A DNA stretch of 59,045 nt from an uncultured Pelagibacteraceae bacterium (lineage in GTDB: Bacteria; Pseudomonadota; Alphaproteobacteria; Pelagibacterales; Pelagibacteraceae). Where the stretch lies: the NCBI GenBank assembly GCA_902596915.1, contig CACJVQ010000006.1, positions 1 to 59,045 on the forward strand, in the 5' to 3' direction. A program made the position numbers and the translations under genes. The notes under the pieces are model-generated. The model ran no database searches. It saw nothing but the letters and a program-made list of their open reading frames with translations, and was not told the DNA's origin. This document shows, piece after piece, positions 34,571 to 42,496 of the stretch (positions within the stretch are counted from its first letter, which is position 1; every line of letters starts with the position of its first letter).

Positions 34571-35473
34571 ATGCAAATAGGAATTGATGTAGGTGCAACA
34601 AAAATAGAAAGTGTAATTTTAGATGAAAAAGGCAATGAAAGTAATCGTGAAAGAACAGATTGTCCAAAAGATTATTTCCAAATTGTTAAAACAATTAAAG
34701 ATATTAACAAAAAGTTAGAGAAAGAATTGAATAAAGAATTACCAATTGGTGTATGTCATCCTGGCATACATTCACCTCAAACTGGATTAGTTAAAAATGC
34801 GCCAAATTGTTATTGGTTAGAAAAAAAACCATTTCAAAATGATTTAAGAAAAGAATTGGGTAAAGAGGTATTTTGTGAAAATGATGCAAATTGTTTTGCT
34901 TTATCTGAAGCATTAGATGGTGCGGGAAAACATTATAAAATTGTTTATGGAATTATAATTGGTTCAGGTGTTGGTGGTGGTTTGGTAATAGATAAAAAAA
35001 TAGTTAGCGGACCTAATGGAGTAGCAGGAGAGTGGGGACATAATCAAATTACTCATTTAATTGCAAAAAAAGAAAACTTCGAGTCTACCAATTTAAGAGA
35101 GGGTGAAATTGAGAGTTTTATGTCAGGTTTAAGTTTAGCAAAAAAATTCAATAAAAAATTCAAAAAGAATTTAAAGACAAACGAAATTTTTGATTCTTAT
35201 AGAAAGCATGATTTAGATGCTGAAGATTTAATAGATAATTTTAAAGTAAATTTAGCAATGTCCTTAGCGAATATAATTAATATTCTTGATCCTGATTGTT
35301 TTGTTTTTGGTGGGGGTGTTTCAAATGAAATTGATTTTTTAAGTGAAATCGAAACTATCGTAAGAAAATTTGTAACTGGCAGAGAGTATGAGGGTGTGTT
35401 TCTTAAACCAAAGTACGGAGATGCTAGTGGCGTTAGAGGTGCTGCAAGATTAGGAAGAAAATCAATCTATTAA
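34571..35473 (+). CDS. ROK-family sugar kinase-like protein lacking the zinc motif
   Basis: A 300-residue ROK protein without a DNA-binding domain, hence a kinase-type member. It has the ATP-binding start IGIDVGATKIESVILDEKG, the ENDANCFALSEALDG motif with the catalytic Asp, and GIIIGSGVGGGLVIDKKIVSG followed by GEWGHNQI. The usual ROK zinc motif (CxCGxxGCxE) after this point is absent, replaced by a Lys/Glu-rich stretch with no cysteine. It is the last gene of the tct operon. It may phosphorylate the imported compound or its product; the missing zinc site makes normal activity uncertain. Confidence 0.82.
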   Translation: MQIGIDVGATKIESVILDEKGNESNRERTDCPKDYFQIVKTIKDINKKLEKELNKELPIGVCHPGIHSPQTGLVKNAPNCYWLEKKPFQNDLRKELGKEVFCENDANCFALSEALDGAGKHYKIVYGIIIGSGVGGGLVIDKKIVSGPNGVAGEWGHNQITHLIAKKENFESTNLREGEIESFMSGLSLAKKFNKKFKKNLKTNEIFDSYRKHDLDAEDLIDNFKVNLAMSLANIINILDPDCFVFGGGVSNEIDFLSEIETIVRKFVTGREYEGVFLKPKYGDASGVRGAARLGRKSIY

Positions 35474-35550
35474 TATTATATATCAATTAATAGTTGTATT
35501 TTTTTTTTCTTGTAGTCTTTTAATAAATCAATCTATAATTGTTTTTTTTT

Positions 35551-35560
35551 AAGTTAACTT
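35551..35560 (+). promoter_or_regulatory. Perfect 10-bp palindrome upstream of a sugar-binding-protein gene
   Basis: AAGTTAACTT lies 26 bases before the start codon at 35586, in a 112-base spacer that otherwise holds long T-runs. It could be an operator half-site or part of a promoter; AT-rich palindromes of this length can arise by chance. Confidence 0.25.
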
Positions 35561-35574
35561 AATTTAACAAATAA

Positions 35575-35580
35575 GAGGGA
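35575..35580 (+). promoter_or_regulatory. Strong ribosome binding site of the CUT1 binding-protein gene
   Basis: GAGGGA lies 5 bases before the ATG at 35586, within the AGAGGGAAAT block shared with tctC and the TRAP binding-protein gene. Confidence 0.6.
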
Positions 35581-35585
35581 AATAT

Positions 35586-36842
35586 ATGAAAAAAATGCTA
35601 ATTGCTTTAATTGCTTTTGCATTCACTTCTACATCTTCTTTTGCAGGACCAAAAATTGAGGTTTTGCACTGGTGGACATCAGGTGGTGAAGCAGCTGCAC
35701 TTAAAGTATTAAAAGATGATTTCGCTGCAAACGGTGGTGAATGGTTAGACATGCCTGTAACAGGTGGTGGTGGAGATGCTGCCAACGTTGCACTTAAAGC
35801 AAGAATAGTTGCAGGAGATCCTCCTTCAGCTTCTCAAATTAAAGGTCCAACAATTCAAGAATATGATCAAGAAGGAGTAGTTGCTCCATACAACATTGAT
35901 CCTATTGCTCAATCAGAAGGTTGGGATGGATTATTAGATCCTATGATTGCTGCAGTTCACAAATGTCAGAATAACAGTGGTCCATATTGTGCGGCTCCAG
36001 TAAACATTCATAGAATTGATTGGATGTGGGCTAACAAAGCAGTATTTGATGCTAATGGAATTTCAGTTCCTACATCTTGGGATGAATTAAATGCAGCAGC
36101 AGAAAAACTTCAAGCTGCAGGTATCATTCCTTTTGCACATGGTGGACAAGCTTGGCAAGACGCAACAGTCTTCGAAGCAGTAGCTATGGGTATTGGTGGA
36201 AATAACTATTACAAAAACTGTTATGTAGATCTTAAAGAAACTTGTTTAAGAAGTGAGACAACTGTAAAAGTTTTTGATCAAATGAGAAAACTTCAAGGTT
36301 TTACTGATGAAGGTAGCCCAGGAAGAGATTGGAACGTTGCTACTGGAATGGTTATTGAAGGAAAAGCTGGTTTCCAAATTATGGGTGACTGGGCAAAAGG
36401 TGAATTTACTGCTGCTGGAAAAGTACCAGGTGTAGATTACTATTGTGCTGCAACTCCATCTAATAATGGATACTTGTACAATGTAGACAGCTTTATATTC
36501 TACAAAACAAGTGACCCAGACAAACAAGAAGGTCAAAAATTATTAGCTAAATTAATGATGGGTAAAAACTTCCAAAAAGTTTTCAACTTATACAAAGGAT
36601 CAATTCCAGCACGTTTAGATGTGCCAATGGATGAATTTGATAAATGTGCAAAAACATCAAATTCTGACATCAAAACTGCAGGAGCAAGTGGTGGATTAGT
36701 TCCAAGTTTTGCTCATGGAATGGCTCAAGGTAATACTATGAAAGCTGCTTTACAAGATGTGATTACAGAACACTTTAATTCTGACATGTCCTCAGTTGAT
36801 GCAGCAAATGCTTTGGCTGATTCAGTATTAGATAATATGTAA
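35586..36842 (+). CDS. CUT1 sugar ABC transporter substrate-binding protein (glucose/mannose type)
   Basis: A 418-residue binding protein with a clean signal peptide (MKKMLIALIAFAFTSTSSFAG, cleavage near residue 20). The mature start IEVLHWWTSGGEAAALKVLKD and the regions IKGPTIQEYDQEGVVAPYN and PTSWDELNAAAEKLQAAGI, followed by HGGQAWQDATVFEAVA, are characteristic of glucose/mannose-type binding proteins of this family. It is followed by a strong terminator and then two permeases and an ATPase. The ligand is most likely a hexose or related sugar, by family only. Confidence 0.92.
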   Translation: MKKMLIALIAFAFTSTSSFAGPKIEVLHWWTSGGEAAALKVLKDDFAANGGEWLDMPVTGGGGDAANVALKARIVAGDPPSASQIKGPTIQEYDQEGVVAPYNIDPIAQSEGWDGLLDPMIAAVHKCQNNSGPYCAAPVNIHRIDWMWANKAVFDANGISVPTSWDELNAAAEKLQAAGIIPFAHGGQAWQDATVFEAVAMGIGGNNYYKNCYVDLKETCLRSETTVKVFDQMRKLQGFTDEGSPGRDWNVATGMVIEGKAGFQIMGDWAKGEFTAAGKVPGVDYYCAATPSNNGYLYNVDSFIFYKTSDPDKQEGQKLLAKLMMGKNFQKVFNLYKGSIPARLDVPMDEFDKCAKTSNSDIKTAGASGGLVPSFAHGMAQGNTMKAALQDVITEHFNSDMSSVDAANALADSVLDNM

Positions 36843-36854
36843 AATACAAAAATT

Positions 36855-36888
36855 AAGGCCACCTAATTTTTAGGTGGCCTTTTTTTTT
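36855..36888 (+). terminator. Intrinsic terminator between binding-protein and permease genes
   Basis: A perfect 12-bp stem (36855-36866 with 36870-36881, 3-base loop, core GGCCACC) runs into Ts ending at 36888. It starts 13 bases after the binding-protein stop and ends 25 bases before the first permease start, so it should make the binding-protein transcript more abundant than the permease transcript. Confidence 0.93.
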
Positions 36889-36912
36889 AATCAAAATTAG
36901 AAAATATTTATA

Positions 36913-37788
36913 ATGCTCAAGTGGCTAGAAAAAAACCTACCTAAAATCGTAATGGCTCCAGCTGTTGGATTAATTGGTTGGTTTGTCTATGGTTTTGTAC
37001 TTTGGACCTTATATATATCTTTTACAAATTCTAAAATCTTGCCCAAGTATGAACTTTGGGGAGTAGGTCAGTATGTTAAACTTTGGGGTTCTAGAAAATG
37101 GCTTATTGCAGTTGATAATCTTCTTATTTTCACAGCTTTATTCTTAATTTTTTGTGTTGTGATTGGAATTATTCTTGCAATATTTCTAGATCAAAAAATT
37201 AGGGCAGAAGGTGTCTTGAGAACTATTTATCTATATCCTATGGCTTTATCATTTATCGTTACAGGAACAGCTTGGAAATGGATTTTAAACCCAACCCTTG
37301 GTATCCAAAAAATGTTTATCGATTGGGGATTTGAAAACTTTACTTTTGATTGGTTGGTCAATCGGGAAATGGCAATCTACACCATTGTGATTGCAGGTGT
37401 TTGGCAATCTGCAGGTTTTGTAATGGCATTATTTCTAGCTGGGTTGAGATCAGTTGAAGATGAAATCGTTAAAGCAGCCAAAATAGATGGCGCAAATTTA
37501 TTTACAGTTTATTGGAAAATTCTACTACCAATGATGAGACCAGTTTTTTTTACAAGTTTTGTAATTTTGGTTCATATATCAATTAAAAGTTATGATCTTA
37601 TTGTTGCGTTAACCCAGGGTGGTCCGGGTATATCTACAACCATGCCTGCATTATATATGACACAAACTGCATTTCACAAAAGTCAAGTTGGTTTGTCAGC
37701 AGCGAGTGCGATGATGATGTTTATGGCAGTAGCAGCTGTGATTATACCTTATTTATATTCTGAATTGAGGAGAGAAAATGCAAGATAA
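36913..37788 (+). CDS. Sugar ABC transporter permease 1 (MalF/UgpA type)
   Basis: A 291-residue inner-membrane protein with six helices. It carries the EAA loop AAKIDGANLFTVYWKILLPMMRP near residue 190 that contacts the ATPase, preceded by GTAWKWILNPTLGIQ and WQSAGFVMALFLAGL. The C-terminal LTQGGPGISTTMPALYM is typical of CUT1 permeases. It overlaps the next permease by 11 bases. Confidence 0.93.
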   Translation: MLKWLEKNLPKIVMAPAVGLIGWFVYGFVLWTLYISFTNSKILPKYELWGVGQYVKLWGSRKWLIAVDNLLIFTALFLIFCVVIGIILAIFLDQKIRAEGVLRTIYLYPMALSFIVTGTAWKWILNPTLGIQKMFIDWGFENFTFDWLVNREMAIYTIVIAGVWQSAGFVMALFLAGLRSVEDEIVKAAKIDGANLFTVYWKILLPMMRPVFFTSFVILVHISIKSYDLIVALTQGGPGISTTMPALYMTQTAFHKSQVGLSAASAMMMFMAVAAVIIPYLYSELRRENAR

Positions 37789-38680
37789 AACACACTCTTC
37801 ATATAAACAGCTTGAACAAAAATCTAAATATACAAATTTGTTTTTGAGATGGTTTTTATATTTTGTTTTAGTAATTTTTGCTTTGTATTTTATTTTTCCC
37901 TTGTATGTAATGGTTGTTACTTCATTAAAAACAATGGAAGAAATCCGTCAAGGAACACTTCTAACTTGGCCAAGTGGATTAAATTTTGACTCTTGGTTAG
38001 TTGCATGGGGTGGAAGAGGATATGGTGCAGGTGATACTTTCCTAAAACCATATTTTTGGAATTCAATTAAAATGGTTGTTCCAGCAGTATTCTTTTCTAC
38101 TTTTATTGGTGCGATGGCTGGATATGTTTTAACAAAATGGAGGTTTAAGGGAGACAAATGGGTTTTCCTTTTCTTATTGTTTGGTTGTTTTATTCCTTAT
38201 CAAGCCATCTTATTACCCATGGCTAGAACTCTTGGAGTTCTAGGAATATCGAATTCTGTAATTGGACTTGTTTTGGTTCATACAGTTTATGGTATTCCCT
38301 TTACAACTTTATTTTTTAGAAATTTTTATGTTTCTATTCCTTCTGAATTAGTAAAAGCTGCTAGAATAGATGGGGCAGGGTTTTTTAAAATATTTTTTAA
38401 AATTTTACTTCCAGTATCAACTCCAATTATAGTAGTAACAATAATCTGGCAATTCACACAAATTTGGAACGACTTTTTATTTGGCTCAACATTTTCATTT
38501 GGAGAGGCAGCTCCAATACAAGTTGCTTTAAACAATATGGTTTTATCAAGCACTAGTGTTAAAGAATATAATGTGGATATGGCATCTGCTATTATTGCAG
38601 GAATTCCAACACTTATTGTGTATGTTCTAGCAGGTAAATATTTTATTAGAGGATTAACTTCAGGAGCAGTAAAAGGATAG
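37778..38680 (+). CDS. Sugar ABC transporter permease 2 (MalG/UgpE type)
   Basis: A 300-residue permease with six helices and the EAA loop KAARIDGAGFFKIFFKILLPVS near residue 190. The N-terminal region has LYFIFPLYVMVVTSLKTMEEIRQG, and the C-terminus has the common YFIRGLTSGAVKG end of glucose-type CUT1 permeases. It pairs with permease 1, and the ATPase gene follows after 2 bases. Confidence 0.93.
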   Translation: MQDKTHSSYKQLEQKSKYTNLFLRWFLYFVLVIFALYFIFPLYVMVVTSLKTMEEIRQGTLLTWPSGLNFDSWLVAWGGRGYGAGDTFLKPYFWNSIKMVVPAVFFSTFIGAMAGYVLTKWRFKGDKWVFLFLLFGCFIPYQAILLPMARTLGVLGISNSVIGLVLVHTVYGIPFTTLFFRNFYVSIPSELVKAARIDGAGFFKIFFKILLPVSTPIIVVTIIWQFTQIWNDFLFGSTFSFGEAAPIQVALNNMVLSSTSVKEYNVDMASAIIAGIPTLIVYVLAGKYFIRGLTSGAVKG

Positions 38681-38682
38681 GG

Positions 38683-39777
38683 ATGAAAACATTAAAAATA
38701 GAGGAATTATCAAAGAACTTTGGATCAACTGAGGTTTTAAGGAAAATAAATTTAGAGATAGATGAAGGTAATTTCTTAGTTCTTTTAGGACCTTCTGGAT
38801 GTGGAAAATCAACCTTGTTAAACATTATTGCAGGATTAGAAACTATTAATGAAGGAAATGTTCACATAGATGATTACAATGTAAGTAAAGTAGAGCCAAA
38901 AGACCGAAATATTGCAATGGTATTTCAATCTTATGCTTTGTACCCATCTATGAATGTACGTGAAAATATGATCTTTGGTCTTAAACAAGCTAAAGTTTCA
39001 AAGGAGAAAATCGAAGAGCAATTGGAAAAAGTATCAAAATTTTTACAAGTAGATGCTTTGTTAGAGAGAAAGCCATCACAATTATCGGGCGGACAGAGAC
39101 AGCGTGTTGCAATAGGAAGAGCGTTGGTAAGAGAACCAAGAATATTTTTATTTGATGAACCTTTATCAAATTTAGATGCAAAGTTAAGAGTTGAGATGAG
39201 ACGAGAAATTAAAAAACTTCATCAGCAACTTAAAACAACAGTAGTTTATGTAACGCATGATCAAACAGAAGCTATGAGTTTAGGTACAAATATTGCAATT
39301 ATGAATCATGGTGTAATTCAGCAAAATGATACACCTGAAAATATTTATAATAAACCTAGCAATACTTTTGTGGCAGACTTCATAGGTTCTCCATCAATGA
39401 ATTTAATAAAAGGCAATCTAAAAGAGAGTTCAAATAAATTTTCATTTATTACCCATGGATCAAATATCGAAATTCCGATAAATGGATATGATTTTAAAGA
39501 AAAGTCTAATTTAGACAATAAAGAAGTTTTTTTTGGAATAAGACCAGAACATATATTTTTTAAAAAATCTAATGAAAAGGATTTTGAGATTAATTTAAGA
39601 GCAGATTTAAGTGAATATATTGGACATGAACAGATAATGACTTTTAATTTTGAAAATCAAGAGGTGTTAGCTAAGTTTCCATCAACAGTAAAAATAGATC
39701 TATCAAAAAATACAAAATTATTCTTTGATTTAACTCAAATTTCATTGTTTGATGCTAAAACAGAGGAGAGAATTTAA
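38683..39777 (+). CDS. Sugar ABC transporter ATPase (MalK/UgpC type)
   Basis: A 364-residue ATPase with Walker A LGPSGCGKSTLL, signature LSGGQRQRVAIGRAL, Walker B IFLFDEPLSNLDAKLR and switch His in VYVTHDQTEAM. A C-terminal OB-type domain follows, including FGIRPEHIFFKK, as in MalK. It energises the two permeases upstream. The next gene, an SDR, starts directly after its stop codon. Confidence 0.94.
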   Translation: MKTLKIEELSKNFGSTEVLRKINLEIDEGNFLVLLGPSGCGKSTLLNIIAGLETINEGNVHIDDYNVSKVEPKDRNIAMVFQSYALYPSMNVRENMIFGLKQAKVSKEKIEEQLEKVSKFLQVDALLERKPSQLSGGQRQRVAIGRALVREPRIFLFDEPLSNLDAKLRVEMRREIKKLHQQLKTTVVYVTHDQTEAMSLGTNIAIMNHGVIQQNDTPENIYNKPSNTFVADFIGSPSMNLIKGNLKESSNKFSFITHGSNIEIPINGYDFKEKSNLDNKEVFFGIRPEHIFFKKSNEKDFEINLRADLSEYIGHEQIMTFNFENQEVLAKFPSTVKIDLSKNTKLFFDLTQISLFDAKTEERI

Positions 39778-40539
39778 ATGAAAGTAAAATATTTTGACTT
39801 AAAAAACAAAAAAGTTTTTATTACTGGAGGTGGCTCAGGTATTGGAGCTTCAATAGTGGAACATTTTTGTGAACAGGAATGTGATGTTTATTTTGTTGAT
39901 ATCAATAAGAAAGACTCAAATAAATTAATTAAAGATCTTAAAAAAAAAGGTCTTAAAGTACCTCATTTTATTGAATGTAATCTTATTAAAATTAAAAAAT
40001 TACAAACTATCATTCAAAAAATAATTAAATCAAAAGGTCCTATCGATATTTTAATAAATAATGCAGCTAATGATGATAGACACTCCACGGATCAAGTAGA
40101 TGAAAAATATTGGAATAACAGAATGGATGTGAATTTAAAACATTTTTTCTTTACAATTAAAGCAGTTTTAAAAGGAATGATTAAAAATAATGGTGGCGCT
40201 ATCGTAAATTTAAGTTCAGTTTCATGGATGTTGGGAGAGGGTGATAAAGTTGCTTATGAGACAGCAAAGTCTGCTGTTATTGGATTGACTAGATCTTTTG
40301 CTAGAGAATTTGGCAAATATAATATTAGATGTAACTCTGTTACACCGGGATCAATTGCTACCGAGAGACAAATAAAGCATTGGTTAACTCCAAAGTATAA
40401 AAAATTTATTCTTGATAAACAATGTTTGAAGAGACAACTAAAGCCTGATGATGTAGCAAGTTTAGTTGTTCATCTTTCGTCCGATGTATCGTCAGGATGT
40501 ACAAAACAAAACTTTATCATAGACGCTGGTATCACTTAA
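39778..40539 (+). CDS. Short-chain dehydrogenase/reductase (SDR)
   Basis: A 253-residue SDR with cofactor motif TGGGSGIGASI, structural motif INNAAND, catalytic Ser in IVNLSSVSW and Tyr/Lys in VAYETAKSAVIGL. It abuts the sugar ABC ATPase, so oxidation of the imported sugar (for example an aldose 1-dehydrogenase step) is the natural guess. It precedes a Gfo/Idh/MocA gene by 11 bases. The substrate is unproven. Confidence 0.88.
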   Translation: MKVKYFDLKNKKVFITGGGSGIGASIVEHFCEQECDVYFVDINKKDSNKLIKDLKKKGLKVPHFIECNLIKIKKLQTIIQKIIKSKGPIDILINNAANDDRHSTDQVDEKYWNNRMDVNLKHFFFTIKAVLKGMIKNNGGAIVNLSSVSWMLGEGDKVAYETAKSAVIGLTRSFAREFGKYNIRCNSVTPGSIATERQIKHWLTPKYKKFILDKQCLKRQLKPDDVASLVVHLSSDVSSGCTKQNFIIDAGIT

Positions 40540-40550
40540 AATTTATATAA

Positions 40551-41591
40551 GTGTCTAAGAAAATAAAAATAGCTGTTGTTGGAATAGGTTTAATGGGACT
40601 ACAACATATTAAATCAATTCAAAAATCAAAGTTAGCAACTCTTCACTCAATTGTTGAAATAAAAAAAGATGGGATAAAATTGTCTAAAAAATTCAACGTA
40701 CCACTTTATAAAAATATCAAAATTTTATTAGCAAAAAATAAACCCGATGCAGTGATAATTGCAACACCTAATGTTTTACATGAAACTGATACAATACAAT
40801 TTTTAAAAACAAAAATACCTGTTTTATTAGAGAAGCCAATTTCAGATAATATTAAATCTGCAAAAAAAATTATTAATAGCGCACATTCAAATAAAACTTC
40901 ATTATTGATAGGATATCACAGACGCCATAATTCAATTGTAAACAATGTAAAAAAAATAATAGAAAGTAAAAAACTTGGAAAAATTGTATCTGCAAATATT
41001 TTATGCTGGCTATATAAACATAAAAAATATTTTAATGAAAAATGGAGAGTAAGTGTGGGTGGTGGACCATTAGGTATTAATTTGGTTCATGATATTGATA
41101 TGATTTGTTATTTGCTTGGTCCTGTTAAATATGTCCAGGCATTTAAATCAAATAATATTAGAAAATATAAGGTTGAGGATACAGCTTCAGTAAATTTATT
41201 TTTTAAATCTGGAACTTTATGTACTCTAAATGTATCTGATACTATAACATCACCATGGAGCTATGAATTAACTGCTGGTGAAAATCCTGCTTATCCAATA
41301 ACTGATCAATCTTCTTATTTTATTGGAGGAACTAGAGGTTCTGTTCAATTTCCTAATTTAAAGTTATGGTACTATAAAAAAGAAAGAAGTTGGTGGAATA
41401 ATATTTTTAATAATAAAATAAAAGTTCAAAAAAGTAATGAAACTTTAATTAATCAGATCGATCACTTTTCTAGAGTAGTTTTGAAAAAAGAAAAACCAAA
41501 AGTAACTGGTAAGGATGGATTAAATTCTTTAATAATTTTTGATGCAATAAACAAAAGCTCAAAATCAGGTAAAAAAATAAGAATTAATTAA
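40551..41591 (+). CDS. Gfo/Idh/MocA oxidoreductase
   Basis: A 346-residue dehydrogenase with a GTG start at 40551. It has AVVGIGLMGLQHIKSIQ, the EKP motif (VLLEKPISDN) and the catalytic-helix stretch GPLGINLVHDIDMICYLLGPVKYV with HDID. A GYHRRHNSIV loop precedes it. It is the last gene of the CUT1 transporter cluster and overlaps the convergent EamA gene by 8 bases. A role in oxidising an imported sugar or cyclitol is inferred. Confidence 0.87.
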   Translation: MSKKIKIAVVGIGLMGLQHIKSIQKSKLATLHSIVEIKKDGIKLSKKFNVPLYKNIKILLAKNKPDAVIIATPNVLHETDTIQFLKTKIPVLLEKPISDNIKSAKKIINSAHSNKTSLLIGYHRRHNSIVNNVKKIIESKKLGKIVSANILCWLYKHKKYFNEKWRVSVGGGPLGINLVHDIDMICYLLGPVKYVQAFKSNNIRKYKVEDTASVNLFFKSGTLCTLNVSDTITSPWSYELTAGENPAYPITDQSSYFIGGTRGSVQFPNLKLWYYKKERSWWNNIFNNKIKVQKSNETLINQIDHFSRVVLKKEKPKVTGKDGLNSLIIFDAINKSSKSGKKIRIN

Positions 41592-42468
41592 TTTTTTTAA
41601 CCTTCTTTGTTCCCTCAACTCTAATAAACAGAACTCCAAAAATTATAATTCCAATGAGACCAATTATTTTGCTTATATCTGCTGGAACCCCAAAAATTAA
41701 AAAATTAATTATCGTTGACCAAAGTAACTGAGAATACTGAAAATTAGTTACAAATGACAAATTAGATAATTGAATTGCATAAATAATTATAAAGTGACTT
41801 ATAAAACCAAAAATTCCCATAGCAACTAAACCAATCCAATAAATATTATTTTCAATCGGTACCCAATTGAATGAAATATAAATTGTAAATATCAAAGCTC
41901 CAGTAACTGCCGTATAAAAAACTGCTGAGAAAGGTTCATTATTTCCTGAAATAAGTTTTGTAAAAAATTGATAAAGCGCCCAACATAGTGGTGGCACAAT
42001 AGGAAAGATTAATTCTGGCGATAATACTTTCATACTAGGTCCTAGAGCATAGATAATTGATCCAAAACTTAGCAACATCAAAATTGTACCTTTAGGAGAC
42101 AATATATCTTTTAAAAAATATGCAGATAAAAGTGAAACAATTAATGGAGCACTAAAAAAAACTACATATATGTCAACCAAATCAAATCTTTGTAAAGAAT
42201 TGAACATAAAGAAAGTTGCTGTAACCATTAATAATGATCTAATAATTTGAATTTTAAAATTTCTAGTTAAATTTAGCTTCGGCTTAAAGATTACGAAATA
42301 GACACAAAGAGCAACAAAGTGAAAAAAAAACCTTCCCCATACAGCTTGTGTAACTGGCATAACATTTCCTAAATATTTTGCAGTTGAGTCCATACAAACA
42401 AATAAAAAAAACCCTGAAGCTGATAGAAAAATAACCTTAATTAAAGAGGCTTTTTGATTTTTTGACAT
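41584..42468 (-). CDS. EamA/DMT-family inner-membrane transporter
   Basis: A 294-residue protein with about ten membrane helices in two EamA repeats. FFLFVCMDSTAKYLGNVMPVTQAVWGRFFFHF opens repeat one, followed by FMFNSLQRFDLVDIYVVFFSAPLIVSLLSAYFL. The second repeat has YAIQLSNLSFVTNFQYSQLLWSTIINFLIFG. It is unlike the EamA protein at 8396 in sequence detail. The substrate is unknown. It is downstream of the UxaA dehydratase gene on the same strand with 28 bases between. Confidence 0.87.
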   Translation of the reverse strand: MSKNQKASLIKVIFLSASGFFLFVCMDSTAKYLGNVMPVTQAVWGRFFFHFVALCVYFVIFKPKLNLTRNFKIQIIRSLLMVTATFFMFNSLQRFDLVDIYVVFFSAPLIVSLLSAYFLKDILSPKGTILMLLSFGSIIYALGPSMKVLSPELIFPIVPPLCWALYQFFTKLISGNNEPFSAVFYTAVTGALIFTIYISFNWVPIENNIYWIGLVAMGIFGFISHFIIIYAIQLSNLSFVTNFQYSQLLWSTIINFLIFGVPADISKIIGLIGIIIFGVLFIRVEGTKKVKKIN

Positions 42469-42496
42469 GATAATTTATGAAAAATTTATCAAAAAG

